A stretch of 64,000 bases of DNA from Methylopila sp. 73B. GTDB taxonomy: Bacteria > Pseudomonadota > Alphaproteobacteria > Rhizobiales > Methylopilaceae. Position numbers and translations under genes: made by a program. Below the pieces are notes generated by a model. The model did no database searches. It had not been told where the DNA came from and saw only the letters and a program-made list of their open reading frames with translations. The stretch is taken from positions 3,474,501-3,538,500 of the forward strand of contig NZ_JAFV01000001.1 in assembly GCF_000526315.1 (NCBI RefSeq). The letters are read 5' to 3'. How positions within the stretch are numbered: the first letter of the stretch is position 1; each line of letters opens with the position of its first letter. Positions 35,260 to 41,568 of this stretch are shown piece by piece.

Positions 35260-35715
35260 TCAGTTTCCGTCGTCGGGAAACCGCGGCAGCGGATGGACGG
35301 CGACGCCCTCCTCGGCGAGCGCCTTCGCCTCTTCGAAGGTGGCCCTCCCGTAGACCGAGTGGGGCTCGATCTCCTCGGCGTGGATCTGCCGGGCGACCTC
35401 CGGAAACCGATCGCCGACGTCTTCGGAGTTGCGCGTCACGTGCTCGCGGAGCTCCCGAAGCATCGCGCGCAACGCCTTGTCCTTCTCGGAGACGAGCGTG
35501 ACCGGCTCGGTCGGAGAGGCGGACTCGACGGCGGGCCTTGCGACCTCGGACGAGGTCGTCACCGCCGGCGCCATCAGCGCCTTGCGCACCTCGGCCGAAC
35601 CGCAGGAGGGGCAGGACAAAAGGCCGCGTTCCGCCTGGCCGTCGAAATCGGCGGAGGAGCGGAACCAGCCGTCGAAGCCGTGGCCCGCGGCGCAGGTCAG
35701 TTGGTAGCGGATCAT
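35260..35715 (-). CDS. DUF1178-family protein
   Basis: This 151-residue protein has the DUF1178 beginning MIRYQLTCAAGHGFDGWF, a zinc-ribbon-like CPSCGSAEVRKALMAPAV, a central linker, and a conserved C-terminal half (LREHVTRNSEDVGDRFPEVA, EEIEPHSVYGRAT, EEGVAVHPLPRF). Function is not established. It is 40 bp downstream of the nitrilase-family gene, and this order with grxC and comF recurs in Hyphomicrobiales. Confidence 0.88.
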   Translation of the reverse strand: MIRYQLTCAAGHGFDGWFRSSADFDGQAERGLLSCPSCGSAEVRKALMAPAVTTSSEVARPAVESASPTEPVTLVSEKDKALRAMLRELREHVTRNSEDVGDRFPEVARQIHAEEIEPHSVYGRATFEEAKALAEEGVAVHPLPRFPDDGN

Positions 35716-35755
35716 GGGCGAGCGAGGGTTTGGACGGCTGGGCCGGCGTCGGGCG

Positions 35756-36634
35756 TCACGTGCCGACGTCGCGCAGCGGGGTCGGGTCCGAGGCCTGGGG
35801 CAGAACGCCGAAGCGCCGCCCGTTCTCGAGCGCCGGGATGCGGCGGCGGGCCTCGGCGGACTGCGCGAGGTCGATCTCCGCCAGGATCACGCCGGGGCGG
35901 TCGTGGTCGGCTTCCGCCAGGACGCGGCCCCAGGGGTCGATGATCAGGCTGTGGCCATAGGTCTCGCGGCCGTCGTCGTGCTTGCCGCCCTGGGCGGCCG
36001 CAATGACGAAGGAGCCGGTCTCGATCGCGCGCGAGCGCAGCAGCACGTGCCAGTGCGCCTCGCCGGTCTGCCGGGTGAAGGCCGCGGGGGAGGCGATCGC
36101 CTCGGCGCCGGTCTCGGCCAGCGCCCGGTGCAGCGTGGGGAAGCGGACGTCGTAGCAGACGGTGAGGCCGAGCCGCCCCCAGGGCAGATCGACGCCGACG
36201 GCCGATTCGCCCGGCCGGTAGGTCGCGCTCTCGCGCCAGCTCTCGCCGTTCGGCAGGTCCACGTCGAACATGTGGATCTTGTCGTAGCGAGCGACGATCT
36301 CGCCCTCGGGATCGATCACGAAGCTGCGGTTCGCCGCCCGGTGGCCGTCGAGCTTCACCGCGAGCGAGCCGAGATGGACATAGACCTCGAGGCCGCGCGC
36401 GAGCTCCTGGAACGCGGCGAGCGCCGGGCAGACGTTCTCCGGCATGATCGCGGCGAACAGTTCGTCGCGCGACCGCACCAGGATGTTGGTCATCTCCGGC
36501 GTCTGGACGTAGGCCGCGCCGCTCTCCGCCGCCTCGCGGATCAGCTTGGCCGCGGCGTCGACGTTCGCTGTCGTGTCCTTGCCCGAGCGCATCTGCGCGC
36601 AGGCGGCGACGAAGCTCCTGGAGACCTCCGCCAT
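35756..36634 (-). CDS. Carbon-nitrogen hydrolase (nitrilase superfamily)
   Basis: This 292-residue hydrolase has the nitrilase triad: Glu in VQTPEMTN, Lys in YDKIHMFDVDLP, and Cys in LTVCYDVRFP. The segments RSRAIETGSFVIAAAQGG and YGHSLIIDPWG are also typical. It resembles the Nit1/NitFhit-like branch, which removes deaminated glutathione, fitting the glutaredoxin gene upstream by 5 bp; this is inference. The ATG at 36634 is the natural start, although the open frame extends upstream over grxC. Confidence 0.9.
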   Translation of the reverse strand: MAEVSRSFVAACAQMRSGKDTTANVDAAAKLIREAAESGAAYVQTPEMTNILVRSRDELFAAIMPENVCPALAAFQELARGLEVYVHLGSLAVKLDGHRAANRSFVIDPEGEIVARYDKIHMFDVDLPNGESWRESATYRPGESAVGVDLPWGRLGLTVCYDVRFPTLHRALAETGAEAIASPAAFTRQTGEAHWHVLLRSRAIETGSFVIAAAQGGKHDDGRETYGHSLIIDPWGRVLAEADHDRPGVILAEIDLAQSAEARRRIPALENGRRFGVLPQASDPTPLRDVGT

Positions 36635-36639
36635 CGCCG

Positions 36640-36897
36640 TCACGCCGCCAGCAGCGGGTCGAGACCGCCGCCTTCGTCGAGGGCGTAGAGATCGTCGCAG
36701 CCGCCCACGTGGCGTCCGTCGATGAAGATCTGCGGCACCGTGGTGCGGCCTCCGGATTTCGCGATCATGTCGGGTCTCCTGTCCGGCGCGCGGCCGACGT
36801 CGATCTCGTCGAAGGCCACGCCCTTCCGGCGCAGCAGGCTCTTGGCCATGTCGCAATAGGGACAGCCGACGCGGGAGTAGATCGTCACCGTGGGCAT
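36640..36897 (-). CDS. grxC: Glutaredoxin 3
   Basis: This 85-residue thiol-disulfide oxidoreductase has the dithiol active site CPYC (residues 12-15), the TVPQIFIDGRHVGGCDDL block for glutathione binding, and family length. It works with glutathione to reduce ribonucleotide reductase and other disulfides. It lies between comF (52-bp gap) and the nitrilase-family gene (5-bp gap). Confidence 0.95.
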   Translation of the reverse strand: MPTVTIYSRVGCPYCDMAKSLLRRKGVAFDEIDVGRAPDRRPDMIAKSGGRTTVPQIFIDGRHVGGCDDLYALDEGGGLDPLLAA

Positions 36898-36949
36898 CGA
36901 AACCTCGACGCAAAGGAGCGAAAGGGCGAAAGCGCCACGATATAGGCTG

Positions 36950-37729
36950 TCAGCCGTCGTTCACAACCAGCGCGAACACCAGCGCGTCCACGGAGGCTGC
37001 GCCCGCGCGCCGCACGAGCCGGGCGAGGCGGTCGACGGTGGCCCCGGTCGTCATCACGTCGTCGACCAGAACGACCGGCCGCCCGGCGATCCGCGCCTTC
37101 CCCTCCGCGCCGAGGCGGAAGGCTCCGGCGAGGTTTTCGGCCCGTTCGCGGCCGCTGAGGCCGACCTGGGGCCGGGTGGCCTTGGCGCGCACGAGGAGAT
37201 CGAGCGCAAGCTCCGCGCCGGAGAGCGCCGCGACCTTCCGGGCGAGAAGCGCCGACTGGTTGAACCGCCGGCGCCACAGCCTCCCTCGGTGCAGCGGCAC
37301 GGGCAGCAGAAGCGTCTCGGGCGCCAGCAGTTCGTGGCCGGCCCGCGCCATCATGCCGCCGAGCGCGTCGGCGAGATGGGTCCCGTCACCGTACTTCAGG
37401 CGGTGGACCAGCGTGCGGGCCGTGCCGTCGAACCGCGCCACCGCGCGCGCCCGGTCCCAGGCCGGCGGGGTCGCGAGCGCCTTGGGCGACACGAGGCCGG
37501 GACCGAAGTCGGCGGGGAACGGCGTCCCCAGCCGCTCGCAGAACGGCCGCTCGATCGCTTTCAGCCCGCTCCAGCAGGCGACGCAGAGCCCGCCCATGTC
37601 CGCGACCGGCGTCGCGCAGGCGAGGCACTGGGGCGGCAGCGCAAGATCGAGCGCGCGCCGGCCGAGCCGGGCAAGGGGCGCGCGGACGCGGGCGAGGAGG
37701 GGAGGCGCGGCCTCGTCTACGGCGCTCAT
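36950..37729 (-). CDS. comF: ComF-family amidophosphoribosyltransferase-like protein
   Basis: This 259-residue protein has an N-terminal zinc ribbon (PPQCLACATP and GGLCVACW) and a C-terminal PRTase-like domain with RFNQSALLAR, SGRERAENLAGAF, and the PRPP loop VVLVDDVMTTGATV. ComF in transforming bacteria helps DNA uptake; here natural competence cannot be concluded. It is the first gene of the comF-grxC-nitrilase-DUF1178 run. Confidence 0.92.
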   Translation of the reverse strand: MSAVDEAAPPLLARVRAPLARLGRRALDLALPPQCLACATPVADMGGLCVACWSGLKAIERPFCERLGTPFPADFGPGLVSPKALATPPAWDRARAVARFDGTARTLVHRLKYGDGTHLADALGGMMARAGHELLAPETLLLPVPLHRGRLWRRRFNQSALLARKVAALSGAELALDLLVRAKATRPQVGLSGRERAENLAGAFRLGAEGKARIAGRPVVLVDDVMTTGATVDRLARLVRRAGAASVDALVFALVVNDG

Positions 37730-37763
37730 GCGCCCGCTCCGGAAGCGCGGCGGCCGCCGTCCC

Positions 37764-37891
37764 GTCTCCCCTTGCGGGAGAAGGTGGCGTGGAGCGCCGG
37801 ATGAGGGGTCGTTCGGGACATTCTGGCCATCGAAGAGGGCGTCCCGGACGACCCCTCACCCCTACCCTCTCCCGCAAGGGGAGAGGGGGAC
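37764..37891. repeat. Inverted repeat pair, family B, without a gene
   Basis: The left arm (37764-37820) begins with a TCTCCCCTTGCGGGAGA hairpin and goes on to a GATGAGGGG block and CGGGAC. The right arm (37838-37891) is its inverted counterpart, ending with CTCTCCCGCAAGGGGAGAG. TGAGGGGTCGTTCGGGAC (37803-37820) pairs with GTCCCGGACGACCCCTCA with one mismatch. The arms resemble those around the DUF559 gene at 39391-39839. The pair lies in the 317-bp gap between comF and cfa, and no gene is seen there. Confidence 0.8.
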
Positions 37892-38046
37892 GACAACGGC
37901 GCGTTTCGGCATCCGAGGGCTGAGCCTCGCACGACTGTCGCGCAGGCGCGCCGGTTCGAAGCGCGGCTTGCGCATGCACAAAGACGGTGCGGGATCGCGC
38001 TCCCTGTTCTAATCAAGCGCCCAGCCCTTCACGTCCGGAGCCGCCG

Positions 38047-39276
38047 ATGGATCTGTTCCAAGCCATGCTACGCCGTTTCGTCGGCCGCGGCTCGCTCACG
38101 ATCATCGACCATAAGGGCGTCCGCCACAGCCATTCGGGCGAACCCGGCCCCGCGGTCACGCTCAAGTTCCACGACGCCAAGGTCGCGCGCGACCTGCTGC
38201 TCAATCCGGAGCTGAAGGCGGGCGAGGCTTACATGGACGGCCGGCTCACCATCGAGCAGGGGACGCTGCGCGACTTCCTGACGATCTATGCGCTGAACCG
38301 CACGAACCTGCGCGCCCAGCCGATCCAGAAGGCGTTGCGCCGCGGCCTGAAGACGCTGAAGCGCTGGGCGCGCTCGAACACGACGGCGCTGTCGAAGAAG
38401 AACGTCGAGGCGCACTACGACCTCTCGAACGAGATGTACCGGCTCTTCCTCGACGAGGGGCTGAACTACTCCTGCGGCTATTTCCGGTCGCCCGACGACA
38501 CGCTGGAGGAGGCGCAGGTCGCCAAGCTCCGCCACATCGCGGCGAAGCTCGACCTCAAGCCCGGCCAGCGCGTGCTCGACATCGGCTCCGGCTGGGGCTC
38601 GATGGCGATCTATCTCGCCGAGAACTGCGGGGTCGAGGTGGTCGGCGTCACGCTGTCGAAGGAGCAGCGGGCGCTCGCGATCGAACGCGCCGCGGCGCGC
38701 GGCCTCTCCGACCGGGTGCGGTTCGAGCTGATGGACTACCGCGACGTGGAGGGCCCGTTCGACCGCATCGTCTCCGTCGGCATGTTCGAGCACGTGGGCG
38801 TCAAGAACTTCCCGGCGTTCTTCGCCAAGGTCTCGAAGCTGCTGAAGCCGGACGGCGTGGCGCTGCTGCATTCGATCGGGCGCAAGGGCGGCCCGGGGGT
38901 CACCGGGGCTTGGGTGAAGAAGTACATCTTCCCCGGCGGCTACTCGCCCGCGCTCTCGGAGACCCTGACCGCGATCGAGGGCGCGAAGCTCTGGGCGACC
39001 GACATCGAGATCTGGCGGATGCACTACGCCGAGACCCTCGTGCATTGGGAGCGCCGGTTCCAGGAGAACCGCGCCCAGGCCGCGGCGCTGCTCGGCGAGC
39101 GGTTCTGCCGGATGTGGGAGTTCTACCTCATCACCGCGGAGTTCTCGTTCCGCCACGGCAAGCACATGGTCTTCCAGATCCAGCTCACCAAGGACGTCGC
39201 CGCCACGCCGATGACGCGCGACTACATGGCCGAGGCCGAGGCGCGGCTGCAGGCGGGGGAACGGCGGCCGGATTGA
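38047..39276 (+). CDS. cfa: Cyclopropane-fatty-acyl-phospholipid synthase
   Basis: This SAM-dependent enzyme of 409 residues methylenates unsaturated acyl chains in membrane lipids. The SAM motif VLDIGSGWGSMAIYLAE, the NVEAHYDLSNEMYRLFLDE block, LNYSCGYF, GMFEHVGVKNF, and YIFPGGYSPALSE are all characteristic. A GGAG motif is 7 bp before the ATG. It separates comF from the methyltransferase gene that normally stands beside it, together with the DUF559 unit. Confidence 0.94.
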   Translation: MDLFQAMLRRFVGRGSLTIIDHKGVRHSHSGEPGPAVTLKFHDAKVARDLLLNPELKAGEAYMDGRLTIEQGTLRDFLTIYALNRTNLRAQPIQKALRRGLKTLKRWARSNTTALSKKNVEAHYDLSNEMYRLFLDEGLNYSCGYFRSPDDTLEEAQVAKLRHIAAKLDLKPGQRVLDIGSGWGSMAIYLAENCGVEVVGVTLSKEQRALAIERAAARGLSDRVRFELMDYRDVEGPFDRIVSVGMFEHVGVKNFPAFFAKVSKLLKPDGVALLHSIGRKGGPGVTGAWVKKYIFPGGYSPALSETLTAIEGAKLWATDIEIWRMHYAETLVHWERRFQENRAQAAALLGERFCRMWEFYLITAEFSFRHGKHMVFQIQLTKDVAATPMTRDYMAEAEARLQAGERRPD

Positions 39277-39390
39277 GGGGGCGTAAGACTCATCCGCTAC
39301 CTCGCCGCGACTGAGCGTGCGAGGAGATTGGGTGACGGAACGACGACTTCGCGCCAAAATGATCCCCCGTTGAATAGAAGCGCGGGTCTG

Positions 39391-39443
39391 GACCTCTCCC
39401 CGGTGGGGAGAGGTCGGATGACGCAGTCATCCGGGTGAGGGGG
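39391..39443 (+). repeat. Left arm of the inverted repeat enclosing the DUF559 gene (family B)
   Basis: The arm holds two hairpins: CTCTCCCCGGTGGGGAGAG and GATGACGCAGTCATC, then CGGGTGAGGGGG directly against the ATG at 39444. The last block is an excellent ribosome-binding site. The right arm at 39791-39839 is the inverted match. Confidence 0.88.
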
Positions 39444-39788
39444 ATGAACCGCTTCGGGACGCGTGCAAAAGCCCTGCGCGAAAACGAGACGAGGGCAGAG
39501 GCCCGCCTGTGGCAGGCGCTGCGCGGCCGCCGCCTCGCGGCTTGGAAGTTCCGTCGGCAGCATCCGATCGACCGTTACGTCGTCGACTTCGTCACCCTTG
39601 CGGGACAGCTCGTGGTCGAGGTCGACGGCGCGACCCATGGGACCTTGGACGAGATCGCGCGCGACGAGCGGCGGACCGCTCACCTTGAGCGCCTGGGCTT
39701 CCTTGTCATGCGGGTTGGGAACGTCGACGTGTTTGAAAACCTCGACGGCGTGTGCGAGGCGATCCATGCGCAGTTGACAGGCCGTTAG
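39444..39788 (+). CDS. DUF559-domain endonuclease-like protein inside an inverted repeat
   Basis: This 114-residue protein has the DUF559 pattern: RAKALRENETRAEARLWQAL, KFRRQHPIDRYVVDFV, LVVEVDGATH and HLERLGFLVMRVGNVDVF. Asp48 in VVDF, Glu59 and Asp61 in VEVDG fit a Vsr-like PD-(D/E)XK nuclease centre, so DNA cleavage is plausible but not shown. Its start and stop abut the two arms of a 50-bp inverted repeat. A GTG at 39435 lies inside the left arm and is a less likely start. It interrupts the comF-methyltransferase neighbourhood. Confidence 0.9.
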   Translation: MNRFGTRAKALRENETRAEARLWQALRGRRLAAWKFRRQHPIDRYVVDFVTLAGQLVVEVDGATHGTLDEIARDERRTAHLERLGFLVMRVGNVDVFENLDGVCEAIHAQLTGR

Positions 39789-39790
39789 AG

Positions 39791-39839
39791 CCCCCTCACC
39801 CGCCGCTGCGCGGCGACCTCTCCCCGCCGGGGAGAGGTG
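39791..39839 (-). repeat. Right arm of the inverted repeat enclosing the DUF559 gene (family B)
   Basis: On the minus strand this reads CCTCTCCCCGGCGGGGAGAGG, a second hairpin CGCCGCGCAGCGGCG, then GGGTGAGGGGG. It starts two bases after the DUF559 stop. The outer hairpin and the final block match the left arm, while the inner hairpin differs in sequence but keeps its pairing. Confidence 0.88.
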
Positions 39840-39991
39840 AAGGCTTGCGCCTCCCTCCCGCCGATCGCGCCATTCATCGCGGATGACGCCGTGGGGCGCC
39901 TCCGGTGGAAAGAGGTCGGCCCGCAAGAGCCGGGTGGCGGGGCTCTCCCACGGGGGATGACCTGAACGGCGCAGCGGCTTATCTCTCGCCC

Positions 39992-40876
39992 ATGACCGCC
40001 GTTCCCCTCCTCATCGACCGCCGGGCGCTCGGGCTGCGGCTTGCGCGCGCGGCGACAGCGGGCGGCGGGCCCAACTTCCTGCGGCGGCGCGTGGCCGAGG
40101 ATCTCGCGGACCGGCTGGCCGCGACGCTCCGGCCGTTCGCCCACGCGCTCGACCTCGTCTCGGCCGGCGCGGAGGCCGCCGCCGTGCTGCGCGCGCGGCC
40201 GGGCGCCGGGCGCGTCGTCCGGGCGGCGGCGCGGGCCGATGCCGGGGCGGACCTTGTCTGCGATCCGGCGGCCTCGCCGTTCGCGCCCGAGAGCTTCGAT
40301 CTCGTGGTCTCGTCGCTGGCGCTGCAGTTGGTCGACGACCTTCCGGGGGCGCTGGCCCAAGTGCGGCGCATGCTGCGGCCGGATGGGCTGTTCCTCGCGG
40401 CCCTGTTCGGCGGCGAGACGCTGACGGAGCTGCGGCAGGCCTTCGCGGCGGCCGAGGGCGAGGTCGAGGGCGGGCTCAGTCCGCGGGTGCTGCCCTTCGC
40501 CGACGTGAGGGCGCTGGGCGCGCTGCTGCAGCGGGCGGGTTTCGCGCTGCCGGTCGCGGACGTCGACCGCGTGACGGTGCGCTACCCGCATGCGCTTGCG
40601 CTGATGGCGGACCTGCGCGCCTGGGGCGCGACCAACGTGCTGCTGGAGCGGCGGCGCGGGCCGCTGCGGCGGGCGACGCTCGCCCGCGCGCTCACGATCT
40701 ACGCCGAACGCTTCGCCGACGCCGACGGCCGGGTGCGCGCGACGTTCGACATCGCCTGGCTGTCCGGCTGGGCGCCGCATCCGGAGCAGCAGAAGCCGCT
40801 CAAGCCCGGCTCCGCCCGCGCGCGCCTTGCCGACGCGCTCGGCGTGCCCGAGGGGGAATTTCCGGGGAAGGGGTGA
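39992..40876 (+). CDS. SAM-dependent methyltransferase (NDUFAF5/BioC-like)
   Basis: This 294-residue protein starts MTAVPLLIDRRALGLRLARA and has a degenerate class I SAM fold: ASPFAPESFDLVVSSLALQ, VDDLPGALAQVRRMLRPDG and LFLAALFGGETLTELRQAF. The alphaproteobacterial relatives of NDUFAF5 and BioC look like this and often stand divergent from comF. The classic GxGxG motif I is not obvious, so activity is uncertain. The repeat arm ends about 150 bp upstream. Confidence 0.83.
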   Translation: MTAVPLLIDRRALGLRLARAATAGGGPNFLRRRVAEDLADRLAATLRPFAHALDLVSAGAEAAAVLRARPGAGRVVRAAARADAGADLVCDPAASPFAPESFDLVVSSLALQLVDDLPGALAQVRRMLRPDGLFLAALFGGETLTELRQAFAAAEGEVEGGLSPRVLPFADVRALGALLQRAGFALPVADVDRVTVRYPHALALMADLRAWGATNVLLERRRGPLRRATLARALTIYAERFADADGRVRATFDIAWLSGWAPHPEQQKPLKPGSARARLADALGVPEGEFPGKG

Positions 40877-40905
40877 CGGGCGTCTCGAAGCACGCGCCAA
40901 GTTTC

Positions 40906-41520
40906 TCAGCGAGCGATCGAAACCCCGTTGATCGTCAGCGAATCGCCCGAACGCGCCGGGACGGGGCGGGCGGCGGCCATGGCGCCGGGCAGCGGGCGCG
41001 GGTCGTTCGGGTCGGCCAGGACCATGGCCCAGAACACCTCGAAGCGGCTCGACGGGGCGCGGGCGGAGGCGATGCCGATCCGTGTGACCTTCGGGGCCAG
41101 CATGTTCTTCATGTGCGGCGGGGAGTGCCGCCAGCCGGTGAAGGCGTCGGCCAGCGTGTCGTGCCCCGCGCCGATGTTCTCCACCACAAGCGCGTTGCGG
41201 TAGCCGGAACGCGCGATGCGCTCCTTCAGCGTGCCGCCGACGGAGTGGCTGAGCTTGTCGTTGCGCGCCATGGCGTCGGCCTGCTCCTGCGCCATACGGT
41301 TGAGCGCGGGGTCGAGCGCGACCGGCGGCAGCCCGTTCCCGCGGCGGAACTCCGAGATCATTTCGGCGGCGGCGCGGCGGTCGAGGCTGGCGCCCGGCTT
41401 CGACATGCTCTGGTAGACGCTCGGCGTCGAAGGCGGCGGAGGGGCGACGGGCGCCGTCGAGCAGCCGGCGAGCGCCGCGATGAGAGCAAGCGCCGTGGCG
41501 CGTGAGACGGTGGGGGCCAT
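40906..41520 (-). CDS. CAP/SCP-domain lipoprotein
   Basis: This 204-residue protein starts MAPTVSRATALALIAALAGC, a lipoprotein signal with the lipobox LAGC. The CAP domain follows: AAEMISEFRRGNGLPPVALD, LNRMAQEQADAMARNDKLSH, VVENIGAG, and WRHSPPHMKNML with the conserved histidine. Such YkwD-type proteins are found at the cell surface or periplasm and have no defined activity. It is convergent with the methyltransferase gene and downstream of the large mechanosensitive channel gene. Confidence 0.9.
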   Translation of the reverse strand: MAPTVSRATALALIAALAGCSTAPVAPPPPSTPSVYQSMSKPGASLDRRAAAEMISEFRRGNGLPPVALDPALNRMAQEQADAMARNDKLSHSVGGTLKERIARSGYRNALVVENIGAGHDTLADAFTGWRHSPPHMKNMLAPKVTRIGIASARAPSSRFEVFWAMVLADPNDPRPLPGAMAAARPVPARSGDSLTINGVSIAR

Positions 41521-41568
41521 GGGCGGCGTTCCGGACATGCGGGGGGACAGGATGAGCGGCGCCGCGGC

